The position numbers and the translations under genes are program-made. Shown here piece after piece: positions 1 through 10,207 of a stretch of 64,000 nucleotides of DNA (positions within the stretch are counted from its first letter, which is position 1; each line of letters opens with the position of its first letter). Source of the stretch: an uncultured Oscillospiraceae bacterium. Lineage in GTDB: Bacteria; Bacillota; Clostridia; Oscillospirales; Acutalibacteraceae. The notes under the pieces were generated by a model. The model saw nothing but the letters and a program-made list of their open reading frames with translations, did not search any database and had not been told where the DNA came from. The stretch is from contig CASEMN010000001.1 in the NCBI GenBank assembly GCA_949289045.1, positions 1 to 64,000 of the forward strand. The letters are read 5' to 3'.

Positions 1-22
1 AAAGCTAAGCCGGTCGAAATAT

Positions 23-98
23 TCCTCAATAGCTCAGTCGGTAGAGCATGCGGCTGTTAACCGCAGGGTCGTTGGTTCGAGTCCAACTTGGGGAGCCA
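23..98 (+). tRNA. tRNA-Asn (anticodon GTT)
   Basis: A complete 76-nt cloverleaf with an encoded CCA end. The acceptor arm TCCTCAA pairs with TTGGGGA, including one G-U pair. The anticodon GTT lies at 56-58 inside CTGTTAA, and the T-arm carries the canonical GGTTCGAGTCC. It decodes AAC/AAU. A Rho-independent terminator follows 6 nt downstream, so this is the last gene of its transcript; anything upstream lies outside the window. Confidence 0.97.
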
Positions 99-103
99 CT
101 TAT

Positions 104-131
104 GACCTGAACATCAAGTTCAGGTCTTTTT
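104..131 (+). terminator. Rho-independent terminator of tRNA-Asn
   Basis: A perfect 9-bp stem (GACCTGAAC / GTTCAGGTC) with a 5-nt loop, followed by TTTTT. It directly follows the tRNA. Confidence 0.9.
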
Positions 132-220
132 GCTGTGTCTGAATGTTTTTATGAGCTTTTTGCAGACATTAAGAATTTGAGTTTCCTTTATTAATGTTTA
201 TGTGTAAGTGTTCTTTCTAT

Positions 221-267
221 GTATATATATATATATATATACCTCTTGCCTTGATGGCAGGAGGTAT
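221..267. repeat. TA dinucleotide tract abutting a 10-bp hairpin
   Basis: About ten TA dinucleotides run from 222 to 242. They merge into an inverted repeat (ACCTCTTGCC at 241-250, GGCAGGAGGT at 256-265, one G-U pair, loop TTGAT). The plus side continues TATTTTGC, so the hairpin may act as a weak terminator, possibly for the converging minus-strand ABC operon ending at 313. The run between the tRNA terminator and that operon holds nothing else I can recognise. TA tracts of this kind can vary in length by slippage. Confidence 0.5.
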
Positions 268-312
268 TTTGCTTTATGTATGATTATAAAGTTATAAAAG
301 CAAGCAGATTAT

Positions 313-954
313 TTACAAATTAACTTTTTCAAATCTCTTTACTGATATTCTATAAGCTAATGTTATGCATATGCAATAGCATATTATACCGATTATAAGT
401 ATGGGGATTTGTTTTACTATATCTTGTGTATTATAGCTGTCCAGCCAATTTAACGCCGGTAAATGCACACAGGCTTCACCAAGGCACATTAGGGCAGTCA
501 TTGGTATAGTTGCAATAATAAATGCTTTTCCGGCTTTATATCCGCTCTTATAGAATATGGTAAGAAATATCAGGTCAAAAACAGAATAGACTATTAAACC
601 GAAGCCATACCATGCTGCTGTTGCATCAATGCCTACCGGATTGTTTTCTATTCCAATCAGATTTCTCATTATTACGAACGGAACAGAGAACATTAACTGA
701 AATAGCTGAAAGAAGACTGTAACAAGAAATTTTCCTTTTACAATTTCTTTTTTTGTTACAGGGAGAATTGATGTGTACCAAGTATCGTTAGTTTCACGTG
801 AGTTTAAAAAAGTGAGATATGCGGCGAGACATCCGAACATGAAAATAACAGTATATGGATATGCAGGAACAAAAACCAGGCATCCTAAAAAGGCGAAGAC
901 AATTGAAGAGGGATGTGCTGCCAATGTTAGTTCCTTATATAGCAGTTTCATCAT
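313..954 (-). CDS. ABC-2 type transporter permease
   Basis: A 213-aa integral membrane protein with about six predicted transmembrane segments and short loops. The N-terminus runs from a cytoplasmic MMKLLYKEL into hydrophobic stretches near residues 17-50. It is the membrane half of a small ABC exporter whose ATPase is encoded directly upstream and overlaps it by 20 bp, so the two are translationally coupled. The first ATG follows GGAAGGAA. The substrate cannot be read from the sequence. Small exporters of this architecture, paired with a DNA-binding regulator, are common in Firmicutes stress or antimicrobial-peptide responses (established for relatives, inferred here). Confidence 0.85.
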   Translation of the reverse strand: MMKLLYKELTLAAHPSSIVFAFLGCLVFVPAYPYTVIFMFGCLAAYLTFLNSRETNDTWYTSILPVTKKEIVKGKFLVTVFFQLFQLMFSVPFVIMRNLIGIENNPVGIDATAAWYGFGLIVYSVFDLIFLTIFYKSGYKAGKAFIIATIPMTALMCLGEACVHLPALNWLDSYNTQDIVKQIPILIIGIICYCICITLAYRISVKRFEKVNL

Positions 955-1711
955 CGTATTCCTTCCTTTCTGTGCGAAGCATTATTTCTTCGAGCGTTAA
1001 TTTACAGCTGTCCTGAGGCGTTCTAAGATGATTGAAAGAGTCCATGAATGTTTCTTTATCGCAGCTTTTAATTATTTTTCCGTTCTGTATATATGTAATG
1101 TCATCGGCGCATCGGTCAAGGTCGGAAGTGATATGTGTTGAAAATAGCACTGAGCGATTTCTGTCTTTAACAATTCTTTTGAATATATGCAGCAATTCAT
1201 CACGGGAAACCGGATCAAGACCGGAAGTTGGTTCATCTAATATTAATAGCTGTGCGTGGTGCGACAGAGCAAGAGTAAGTAGATACTTGACTTTCATACC
1301 GTTAGAAAGTTCTTTGAATTTTTTACTTTCATCTAAAGAGAACAGTTTTATATATTTGCGATAATCTTCATCATCCCAGTTTGCATAAAAGCGCTTTGTG
1401 ACGGCTGTGATAGATGATAGCTTTTTAAGAGGGTAGAAGTCGATTCCGCCAAATACAACTCCTATCTGTTCTTTGCTTTTCTTTTCATTATCATAAAAAT
1501 CTGTTCCAAACATTTTAACTGTTCCACTGTCAGGGTGAACCATATTTAAAATTGCTTTGAGGGTGGTGCTTTTTCCTGCACCATTTTTACCTATAAATCC
1601 CATTATGCGGCCAGGAGCAAGACTGAACGAAATGTTATCCAGTAAAAATCCAGGATAACTTTTGCAAAGTCCTATAACTTCAATGAGTGTATCCATATTA
1701 TTTTGCTTCAT
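935..1711 (-). CDS. ABC transporter ATP-binding protein
   Basis: A nucleotide-binding subunit of about 258 aa that powers the adjacent permease. Walker A is GKNGAGKST near residues 41-49, the signature is LSNGM near 135-139, Walker B is LLILDEP near 155-161, and an H-loop STH lies near 191-193. The C-terminal 50 residues form an extension beyond the core ATPase fold. The start is uncertain: a GTG at 1714, an ATG at 1711 and an ATG at 1696 are all in frame, and the last gives the typical opening MDTLIEV. The gene overlaps the end of the upstream regulator, so regulator, ATPase and permease form one operon. Confidence 0.93.
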   Translation of the reverse strand: MKQNNMDTLIEVIGLCKSYPGFLLDNISFSLAPGRIMGFIGKNGAGKSTTLKAILNMVHPDSGTVKMFGTDFYDNEKKSKEQIGVVFGGIDFYPLKKLSSITAVTKRFYANWDDEDYRKYIKLFSLDESKKFKELSNGMKVKYLLTLALSHHAQLLILDEPTSGLDPVSRDELLHIFKRIVKDRNRSVLFSTHITSDLDRCADDITYIQNGKIIKSCDKETFMDSFNHLRTPQDSCKLTLEEIMLRTERKEYDDETAI

Positions 1712-2193
1712 CACCTTTCTGAGTTTCTGTTATATCTAAGGCGGTTTTTAATATCTGAGCTATTTCAAGAAAAAAACTTTCCTTCATTAAGGCGATTCCG
1801 GGATGTTCCAATGATTCATCACCAAGCACAACCAGTATGTCACCGGAACTAATTTTAAATACATCTCTGGCTTTTTTGGGTAAGACAATTTGTCCACGTT
1901 CTCCTACTTTAACGGTTCCAAAAAGATGTTTTCCTTTCGGTGAAATAGGAATTTTGCTTTTGTTATAGTCGTGATGAATTAAATCTTCCAAGGTAACATT
2001 ATAAAATTCAGCCAGTGCATCACAGTTAAGTATATCAGGAATTGTTTCTCCCAGGAATTGTTTCTCCGGTTTCCCATTTAGCCACTGCCTGACGTGAGAC
2101 TCCTATCTTCTCAGCTACTTCCTCCTGAGAATATTTATGATATTGACGGAGCATTGAAAGATTATTTGCGATATTGTTTTTCTGAATTTTCAT
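1698..2193 (-). pseudogene. HTH (XRE) plus AbrB-type regulator, frameshifted by a 16-bp duplication
   Basis: Two reading frames together make one regulator. The upstream frame (start ATG at 2193, nine bases after GGAGGT) encodes an XRE helix-turn-helix containing SRQAVAKWETGETIP, then stops at 2035-2037. The downstream frame (1698 to at least 1991) encodes LEDLIHH and a swapped-hairpin AbrB/SpoVT-like domain with GERGQIVLPKKARDVF. Removing one copy of the perfect tandem repeat at 2036-2067 fuses them into a single 159-aa protein with no other change. HTH-AbrB proteins of this layout normally regulate an adjacent ABC exporter. As read, the gene yields a DNA-binding fragment and perhaps a separate AbrB part. 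A minus-strand -10 (TATAAT, 2222-2217) sits just upstream. A sequencing or assembly artefact is possible. Confidence 0.85.
2036..2067. repeat. Perfect 16-bp tandem duplication in the regulator gene
   Basis: The unit CAGGAATTGTTTCTCC occurs twice without a spacer, at 2036-2051 and 2052-2067. Sixteen is not a multiple of three, so the second copy shifts the regulator's frame exactly between its HTH and AbrB domains. Confidence 0.95.
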
Positions 2194-2420
2194 TTTTTTC
2201 ATACCTCCTTTTTTAAATTATAACTTCTTTTTGTAGTTTTTCTACCAACCGTATAAAACATAAAATGTAATTTTCAGTTGCATAAGCGTGATATTCGTTT
2301 GTTTTTTAGAATTTATTTATTTTATTGTAAATTTGGTGCAATTCTTTTTACGTATATATACATAAAATCTATTCCTTTTTACGCATATATTACAAAAATT
2401 ATTGCATTTAATAACAATAA

Positions 2421-2449
2421 TTGTATTATTTTTTGTATTATGATATACT
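2421..2449 (+). promoter_or_regulatory. Predicted sigma-A promoter with extended -10
   Basis: An extended -10, TGA-TATACT, ends at 2449. A weak -35 TTGTAT lies at 2421-2426 with 17-bp spacing. It reads into the transporter gene starting at 2484 and overlaps the apparent upstream extension of that reading frame, which argues against the extension being translated. Confidence 0.6.
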
Positions 2450-2483
2450 GTATTCATATTTTATTTTGAAAGAGGGCGGAATT

Positions 2484-4250
2484 GTGGGGGATGACAAAAA
2501 GTCATTGGTGACAAAGGTTAAGGACCTTGTTACCGAAATTAAAACACATTGGAAAACGCCTGCAGAAGGCAGATATGTCCCATACAGAGAATATGCGGAT
2601 ATCGTTGTGGCTGTAGGTAGCAATTATGTTGGAGAAAAAACGCTGGAATACATAAGCTTTTTTGCCGGCTGTTATCTAATGATGTATCATTATAAGCTGC
2701 CATATTTAACGTATTCCATAATCAATATCATTAATATGCCACTGACTTATATATCATCGCTTATTTGGTGGTTTGTCTGTGACAATCTTGGTTTTCTGCC
2801 GAAGAAAACCGAAAAGAAGCTTTATGCTGTGTATATATCAATGCTGATTTTTGGACTATCTTGTATTTTCTTTGACTGGTCCACGCTTTTTAATCCAACC
2901 AGTACTTTTATTACTTATCTCAACGGTCTTGAGGGTTTAAGTGCTACGGCATGTTTTAAAGTTTTCGGAACGCATTTTCTCTATACCGGCTGGGTTGGTG
3001 CTCGAAATATTTTCTGGCGCAAAAAGCTTATACCAAAATACGGAAGATACAAGTATTCCCTTTACTGCGATTATCTTCCTAAGTGCATAATGGTCATCCT
3101 TATTGGCTGGCTTCCGGTTTACAATGTTCCGGATGTTGCAACGAGAGTTTGGATGGCAAACCTTTTGTTTGCTTGCTATAATGTTTTCGGTTTTGCTAAT
3201 AATCTTGAAGTATGTACACGCAGTATTAGTCCCAACCTTCGTGAACGTATTCTTGTCAGAAGCTATCCAATAAAGATATCTCATATCTTCAATTCATTAC
3301 TTGGAATAATACTTCCTGCGATCATCGGTATGCTCCGCTATGATTGGGCTGATATAAATGTTTTCAGATATGTTATTCCGATAACATTTATTACTGCAGC
3401 AACCTTTACGATGCTATTTGCGGGCAGAATAAAGGAAAGAATACCTCAGCCGCCGCTGGAAAAGAAAGTTCAGATAAAGTTCTGGGACGGTATGTTTGGT
3501 GTTCTACATAATAAATATCTGTGGATTAATAATATAGTTGGTCTTCTGGATTCGCTAGGCAATGGTATGCTTGTGTTTACCACAGTTATTTATCTTTACA
3601 CCTTCCGCCTAAGCGGACTGCTATATGGTCTTATTGTGGGACTGATTTCCTTTGCGGGAACTCCGCCGGATTTACTTTCACCGTATTTCCTGCGAAGATT
3701 CTCATACAAACAGATTATGATTTTCTATCAGCTTACCCGAGCAGCTGGATATTCCATAATAATTGCTGCAATTATTTTCTGTGGTGAAAACTTGATTCTC
3801 TGCGGTTCGATTTGCTGTGCGGTTCTGTTCTTTATGGAAATGACCAAGACTGTACCTACAACTGCCAGCCACGACATGAATATACGTATTGGCGACTATC
3901 AGATGTATTTGTCAGGTGAACGACTTGAAAACTTTGCCAGTGTTTTCGGATGGTTTACGGGCCCAATTACATCTTTTGTAGGACTGATTATCCCTGTATT
4001 GCTCCTTACCTTTGGTTTCAACAGCAACTGGGATGTATTGTTTGTTGATGCTTCGAGAATTAAGATAATCGCAATTCCCATGGCTATTGATATTTTAGGA
4101 TATCTTCTTATGACAATTCCTTATTTCTTCTGGGATTATGACAGTGAGAAGCAGAATAAAGTTATGGCTGTTTTAAAACGCCGTGCAGAAGTTACGGAGA
4201 AACAGGCTGAAGAAGAAGGAACATCCATAGCCGGAAGTTATTTGGGATAA
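2484..4250 (+). CDS. GPH/MFS-type sugar:cation symporter-like transporter
   Basis: A 588-aa multi-pass membrane protein with roughly twelve hydrophobic segments, resembling the glycoside-pentoside-hexuronide symporter group of the major facilitator superfamily. A central cytoplasmic loop around GRIKERIPQPPLEKK splits two transmembrane bundles. It would import a sugar or glycoside with a cation; the substrate is unknown. The chosen start is GTG 2484, five bases after GAGGGCGG; an ATG-less extension upstream runs into the promoter. The C-terminus is charged (KRRAEVTEKQAEEEG). The leucine-rich-repeat gene follows after 16 bp and is probably co-transcribed. Confidence 0.75.
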   Translation: MGDDKKSLVTKVKDLVTEIKTHWKTPAEGRYVPYREYADIVVAVGSNYVGEKTLEYISFFAGCYLMMYHYKLPYLTYSIINIINMPLTYISSLIWWFVCDNLGFLPKKTEKKLYAVYISMLIFGLSCIFFDWSTLFNPTSTFITYLNGLEGLSATACFKVFGTHFLYTGWVGARNIFWRKKLIPKYGRYKYSLYCDYLPKCIMVILIGWLPVYNVPDVATRVWMANLLFACYNVFGFANNLEVCTRSISPNLRERILVRSYPIKISHIFNSLLGIILPAIIGMLRYDWADINVFRYVIPITFITAATFTMLFAGRIKERIPQPPLEKKVQIKFWDGMFGVLHNKYLWINNIVGLLDSLGNGMLVFTTVIYLYTFRLSGLLYGLIVGLISFAGTPPDLLSPYFLRRFSYKQIMIFYQLTRAAGYSIIIAAIIFCGENLILCGSICCAVLFFMEMTKTVPTTASHDMNIRIGDYQMYLSGERLENFASVFGWFTGPITSFVGLIIPVLLLTFGFNSNWDVLFVDASRIKIIAIPMAIDILGYLLMTIPYFFWDYDSEKQNKVMAVLKRRAEVTEKQAEEEGTSIAGSYLG

Positions 4251-4266
4251 TGGGGTGGTGAGTGCA

Positions 4267-5493
4267 ATGAGAAAAAAGAAAAAAGTCAATAATACTCCTG
4301 ATGAACCTGTAGTATTGGATATTAAAGATGATGAAATATGGACTTACCAGGTAGAGGGGCTTGCGGCGCCCCATATAAAAAAGTCATATAAGCATTATAC
4401 ATTAAAGAAAATAATATTCACTCTTGTAATTATTGTGGCTGTGTCGATTTCTTGCTATTTCAGTGTACGTACTGTGCAGAAAGAGACTTTTGAATACAGT
4501 AACATTACGGGTGAAACTTATCAGCTTACTAAATTCAGCAATAACGGATATATTACAGAGCTTGATATTGATAAGGTTATGTCTGTTTCACTGGATGAAA
4601 ACAATCATAATCCTGAGACAAATTTTAAATTTTCGAAGGATGAAACTAAAACCGTAACTTCAATAAGAGAGTATGCGTTTAACTGCGATGAAAAGCTGAA
4701 AGTAATCAATATCGGGGCAGAGGTAACGGAAATTGAGAGCAAAGCTTTTTATTCCTGTTGGGCGCTGGAATGTATTTACGTAGATGAGAATAATCCGAAT
4801 TATTGCGATATTGACGGCGTTTTGTATAACAAAGATAAAACAGAGGTTATATGTTATCCAATAAACCACGACGAATATCTCTGCGAGAAATACGGATTTA
4901 CTCAGTATGATGAAAGCGGCAACTGGGCAGAGTTGACTGTCGAAGATCCGGAATTTGAACAGTACAAAAAAGATGTTCTGACATATGTAGTTCCTTCTAC
5001 TGTCACTGAAATTGATGAACTTGCTTTTAATTACGCTTATCTTGCAGATGTATATTTCCCTGAAGGTCTTAAAACTATTGAAACCCTTGCGTTTTTTAAA
5101 TCAACAAGACTTGAAAACGTGTATACTTACAAAACCGATGACGTTTATGAGGATACTCATTTTTCATCACAGGAACCTTTAGGCGAAGTTTATCTTTCTC
5201 TTCCTGATGGCCTTGAATATATAGGCTCAGATGCTTTTAGCTATAATCAGGCAATGTCGTATATTTATATTCCTTCATCCGTTACCTATATAGGTCACCA
5301 TGCGTTTTGGGACACTGTTTATAAGGACGGAGGAGAACTTCGCGGAATAACAGCCATTAATGTTGCCGCCGATGAAGCAGCGTTCAAGGATAAAGTAGAG
5401 TTAGGCGATCAGTGGTGCCCGGAATACGATTATATGCTGTTTAAGAAAAAGGTGGATATAAACTATTCCGCTCAAAGGGCAGAGCTTACATGA
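4267..5493 (+). CDS. Membrane-anchored BspA-like leucine-rich-repeat (LRR_5) protein
   Basis: A 408-aa protein with a cytoplasmic N-terminus of about 55 residues, one transmembrane helix (IIFTLVIIVAVSISCYFSV) and an extracytoplasmic domain of BspA-type repeats. Repeats such as VTEIESKAFYSC, VTEIDELAFNYAY and LEYIGSDAFSYN are typical, as is the NPNYCDIDGVLYN insertion. LRR_5 domains usually mediate protein or glycan binding at the surface. The start ATG 4267 has GGGGTGG eight bases upstream; two in-frame GTGs at 4255 and 4258 overlap that site and were rejected. Pairing with a transporter suggests substrate capture or a structural role (inference). Confidence 0.8.
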   Translation: MRKKKKVNNTPDEPVVLDIKDDEIWTYQVEGLAAPHIKKSYKHYTLKKIIFTLVIIVAVSISCYFSVRTVQKETFEYSNITGETYQLTKFSNNGYITELDIDKVMSVSLDENNHNPETNFKFSKDETKTVTSIREYAFNCDEKLKVINIGAEVTEIESKAFYSCWALECIYVDENNPNYCDIDGVLYNKDKTEVICYPINHDEYLCEKYGFTQYDESGNWAELTVEDPEFEQYKKDVLTYVVPSTVTEIDELAFNYAYLADVYFPEGLKTIETLAFFKSTRLENVYTYKTDDVYEDTHFSSQEPLGEVYLSLPDGLEYIGSDAFSYNQAMSYIYIPSSVTYIGHHAFWDTVYKDGGELRGITAINVAADEAAFKDKVELGDQWCPEYDYMLFKKKVDINYSAQRAELT

Positions 5494-5544
5494 AGACGTA
5501 TGTAAACTGAATTAATAGAATATTCAAAAGAAGTATATAAAATC

Positions 5545-5584
5545 AAAAACAAGCTGCTGCGTATAAGCGTAACAGCTTGTTTTG
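5545..5584 (+). terminator. Rho-independent terminator after the LRR gene
   Basis: Ten-bp arms AAACAAGCTG (5547-5556) and CAGCTTGTTT (5573-5582) enclose a loop that can itself pair weakly. The distal arm ends in TTT. Confidence 0.75.
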
Positions 5585-5606
5585 TGTATATCTGCTATTT
5601 AGAAGA

Positions 5607-5635
5607 TTGAAATTAAGGTTAAATTACGGTATCAT
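5607..5635 (+). promoter_or_regulatory. Predicted sigma-A promoter of the aldo/keto reductase
   Basis: TTGAAA at 5607-5612 and TATCAT at 5630-5635 with exactly 17-bp spacing, 33 bp before the start codon. Confidence 0.6.
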
Positions 5636-5668
5636 AAATACAAATTTAATAATGAAAGGCGAAAAAAC

Positions 5669-6517
5669 ATGAGCAGTTCTTTAAAATATTTTAGTCTTAG
5701 TAATAATACACAAATACCTTCAATAGGTTTTGGAACTTGGCTTATCGAAAATGGTGATTCCGCTGTGAAGAACATTTCCGATGCACTTAAATGCGGATAT
5801 CGTCATATTGATACTGCCGCAGCTTACGGTAATGAGGAAAGTGTAGGCAGAGCCATACGTGAAAGCGGCATTGACCGCAGCGAAATTTTTGTTACCAGTA
5901 AAGTCTGGAATACCGAAAGGGGATATGATAAAGCCCTTGCTGCTTTCGATAAGACAATGGAAAAGCTTGGACTCGATTATCTCGACCTGTATCTTGTCCA
6001 TTGGCCCTGTAATGTGGGAAGCAGAGAAGAATGGTCAAAGGTAAACAGCGAAACCTGGCGTGCTCTTGAAAAGCTTTATAAGGATAAGCGGGTAAGAGCA
6101 ATCGGCGTAAGCAATTTCAAGGTTCATCATCTTGAGGAGCTTTTAAAAAGTTGTTCCGTTGTACCTATGGTAAATCAGATAGAGTTCCATCCGGGATTCA
6201 TGCAGAAAGAAATACTTGACTGCTGCCGGAAAAACAATATCCTTGTAGAAGCATGGAGTCCTCTCGGAAGAGGCAGGATGGCAGCAAGTGAGCTGCTTCA
6301 GGAGCTCTCCGGGAAATATGGTAAATCCATAGCGCAGATATGCATCCGTTGGTGTCTGCAAAATAGAGTTCTGCCTCTTCCTAAAACTGTTACCCAGTCA
6401 AGAATGGTGGAAAATGCAGATGTCTTTGATTTTGAAATTTCCGTGGAGGATATGAATAGAATCAACTCCATGGAGCAGTTCGGATGGTCGGGACATGACC
6501 CGGATACATTTGAATAA
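5669..6517 (+). CDS. Aldo/keto reductase
   Basis: A 282-aa NADPH-dependent oxidoreductase of the AKR superfamily (TIM barrel), of normal family length. The catalytic tetrad is complete: Asp48 (HIDTAAAYGNE), Tyr53, Lys78 (VTSKVW) and His111 (LVHWP). The cofactor-binding C-terminal region contains LPLPKTVTQSRMVENADVF. Closest by motif are the AKR5-type 2,5-diketo-D-gluconate reductase or glyoxal reductase (YvgN-like) enzymes; the physiological carbonyl substrate cannot be inferred. It is cytosolic and monocistronic, with its own promoter. Confidence 0.93.
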   Translation: MSSSLKYFSLSNNTQIPSIGFGTWLIENGDSAVKNISDALKCGYRHIDTAAAYGNEESVGRAIRESGIDRSEIFVTSKVWNTERGYDKALAAFDKTMEKLGLDYLDLYLVHWPCNVGSREEWSKVNSETWRALEKLYKDKRVRAIGVSNFKVHHLEELLKSCSVVPMVNQIEFHPGFMQKEILDCCRKNNILVEAWSPLGRGRMAASELLQELSGKYGKSIAQICIRWCLQNRVLPLPKTVTQSRMVENADVFDFEISVEDMNRINSMEQFGWSGHDPDTFE

Positions 6518-6571
6518 ACAATTTCAGTGGTAAAAAATTATCGCCGCAACCGATAATTGCATAATAGTTGC

Positions 6572-6599
6572 TTGAAGAAATCGGCGCTTTTGATACAAT
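6572..6599 (+). promoter_or_regulatory. Predicted promoter with extended -10
   Basis: TTGAAG at 6572-6577, a 16-bp spacer, then TGA-TACAAT ending at 6599. It serves the HTH-membrane regulator starting at 6620. Confidence 0.65.
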
Positions 6600-6619
6600 G
6601 GACATAAGAGGTGATAATT

Positions 6620-7225
6620 ATGACATTGGGTGAAAAACTTAAACAATACAGGCTCAATAAGGGATTTTCCCAGGAAAAGGTTGCGGAGCGTATAGGGGTC
6701 AGCCGACAGGCGGTTACGAAATGGGAGAACAATCAAACAACCCCGTCAGTGGATAATCTTATTGCCCTTTCTTCCCTTTATGATGTACCTTTGGAGGAGC
6801 TTGCGGGAACGAAAAACAAAGTTTCTCCTAAAGAAAATATAATACTGCGCACAAATCTTACTCTTCTTGCCATTATTTTTCAGATGGTTGCCCTTAATGC
6901 CTGCGTAAATCCGACGCCTCCAGAGGGTGATATATCAATTCCTTTTTTTCTTTTCTTCAAACTGCCTTTCCTTTTTCTATTTTCAATTTGGATGGCCTGG
7001 AATCTCCATTATGAAAAAGATAAAGAGCAGCTAAGAAAGAATATCAGAATAGAATTACTTTACTGTACCGTTATGATGTCAGTTGCACTTTTTGTGTTTT
7101 ACAGTAAATTGTATTTTTTAGGGAATATTTTATTTATTGCAGTGTGCCTGTTTTATATTTTTGTAATCAATCCAAAGTACATGAACAGAACTTTAGTAAA
7201 GAGAAAATCTAAGAGAAAACAGTGA
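6620..7225 (+). CDS. XRE-family HTH regulator with C-terminal membrane domain
   Basis: A 201-aa protein. Residues 1-60 form an XRE/Cro-type helix-turn-helix (GFSQEKVAERIGVSRQAVTKW). The rest holds about four hydrophobic segments and a basic tail (KRKSKRKQ). Such proteins are membrane-tethered DNA-binding regulators in Firmicutes; the signal is unknown. The start ATG 6620 has AAGAGGTG seven bases upstream; the in-frame GTG at 6611 overlaps this site. Autoregulation is plausible since the gene is alone between its own promoter and a terminator. Confidence 0.85.
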   Translation: MTLGEKLKQYRLNKGFSQEKVAERIGVSRQAVTKWENNQTTPSVDNLIALSSLYDVPLEELAGTKNKVSPKENIILRTNLTLLAIIFQMVALNACVNPTPPEGDISIPFFLFFKLPFLFLFSIWMAWNLHYEKDKEQLRKNIRIELLYCTVMMSVALFVFYSKLYFLGNILFIAVCLFYIFVINPKYMNRTLVKRKSKRKQ

Positions 7226-7257
7226 GCCTTTAGCTTTAAAATTTAACTGATACTTTA

Positions 7258-7298
7258 ATGCCGCTTTACAGGAAAAACTTTCCGAAAGCGGCATTTTT
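7258..7298 (+). terminator. Rho-independent terminator
   Basis: Perfect 10-bp arms ATGCCGCTTT (7258-7267) and AAAGCGGCAT (7285-7294), followed by TTTT. Confidence 0.88.
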
Positions 7299-7371
7299 CA
7301 TGTAAAAAAGCATTAATATTTCACCCCTTTTTTTAATTTTCATATAATGCTTTATAAGGCGGTGATTTTGT

Positions 7372-8025
7372 ATGAAAGGATTCGGAAAAAGGCGAAAAAC
7401 AGGTGTCGCCTTAATTCTTACTGCTGTTTTGCTTCTTGTTTCTCTTTTGCTTTTTGAAATAAGAATAGTGCCTCTTGTGCGTAATGCAGCTAAAATTGCT
7501 TCAGTGAACCTTGCCGAAACGGCTATTAATGAAGCTGTACAGGAGGTACTCAGCGAAGAAGGGGTGACTTATGAAAAAATTGCTAATATTACATATAATT
7601 CTCAGGGCGAAATAACTGCTCTGTCCATAGACCCGGTAAAAATAAATACCCTCAAAAGCAAAATTTCACTTCGTATTGCGGAAAAAATTTCCGGTATAGA
7701 TAATGAAGAAATTTCACTGCCTCTCGGTACAATTCTCGGTATGGAGCTTTTTGCCGGAAGAGGTCCGACTTTAAAATTTTATACCTCTCTTTCGGGAAAC
7801 GCCATTACAGATTTTTCAAGTAAATTTGAGTCAGCGGGGATAAATCAGACACGTCATCAGATAATGATAGATGTCACATCAGATATTCATATACTTTCAT
7901 CAAAGGGCAGTGCGGGGAAAATTACGGTTACAACCTCCGTCTGTGCTGCTGAAACCCTTATAGTAGGAGAAGTACCTTCAGTTTACGCAGGTATTGATAC
8001 GGGCGGCATGATAACTCAAAAATAA
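7372..8025 (+). CDS. yunB: Sporulation protein YunB-like
   Basis: A 217-aa protein with a basic N-terminus and one transmembrane segment (residues 11-30, VALILTAVLLLVSLLLF), then a soluble domain outside the membrane. It matches the YunB family in layout and in the conserved blocks ETAINEAVQEVL, LPLGTILGMELFAGRGP, AGINQTRHQI and AETLIVGEVPSVY. In Bacillus, yunB is a mother-cell sporulation gene of unclear biochemical role. The start follows AAGGCGGTG. CATATAAT at 7341-7348 resembles the -10 of mother-cell sigma factors, but no well-placed -35 is visible. Confidence 0.88.
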   Translation: MKGFGKRRKTGVALILTAVLLLVSLLLFEIRIVPLVRNAAKIASVNLAETAINEAVQEVLSEEGVTYEKIANITYNSQGEITALSIDPVKINTLKSKISLRIAEKISGIDNEEISLPLGTILGMELFAGRGPTLKFYTSLSGNAITDFSSKFESAGINQTRHQIMIDVTSDIHILSSKGSAGKITVTTSVCAAETLIVGEVPSVYAGIDTGGMITQK

Positions 8026-8054
8026 AATCCTGTGTTTTGCATGTCGTTAAATGA

Positions 8055-8083
8055 TTGCGAAACTTAGGCGGTTATACTATAAT
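8055..8083 (+). promoter_or_regulatory. Predicted sigma-A promoter of ligA
   Basis: TTGCGA at 8055-8060 and a consensus TATAAT at 8078-8083 with 17-bp spacing. Confidence 0.7.
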
Positions 8084-8134
8084 AAGTAAAGTGATTTTTA
8101 ATGATGAGCCGTACTAAGCGGCTGAAAGAGGTAA

Positions 8135-10126
<1,992 letters not shown>

Positions 10127-10140
10127 ACAATAAAAGAAAA

Positions 10141-10174
10141 ATGCCGCATCGAAAAAGATGCGGCATAATTTTTT
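10141..10174. terminator. Bidirectional terminator between ligA and prs
   Basis: Perfect 10-bp arms ATGCCGCATC and GATGCGGCAT with a GAAAAA loop. AATTTTTT follows on the plus strand and TTTTCTTTTATTG on the minus strand, so it can end both converging transcripts. Confidence 0.88.
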
Positions 10175-10207
10175 GCAAATAATTCTTTTGTTTCGATATG
10201 TTTAAAT

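Noticed and set aside
221..270. TA tract and hairpin as a CRISPR or mobile-element end
   Set aside because: No repeat-spacer structure, transposase or terminal inverted repeats are present.
2278..2469. A 63-aa open frame upstream of the transporter
   Set aside because: It is AT-rich and low in complexity, lacks a ribosome site, and overlaps the predicted promoter of the transporter gene.
2421..2483. Upstream extension of the transporter frame
   Set aside because: It covers the promoter, and the GTG at 2484 has a good ribosome site.
7314..7348. Sigma-E-type promoter before yunB
   Set aside because: TAATATT and CATATAAT are about 20 bp apart, too far for the normal 14-15 bp spacing, so only a tentative -10 remains.
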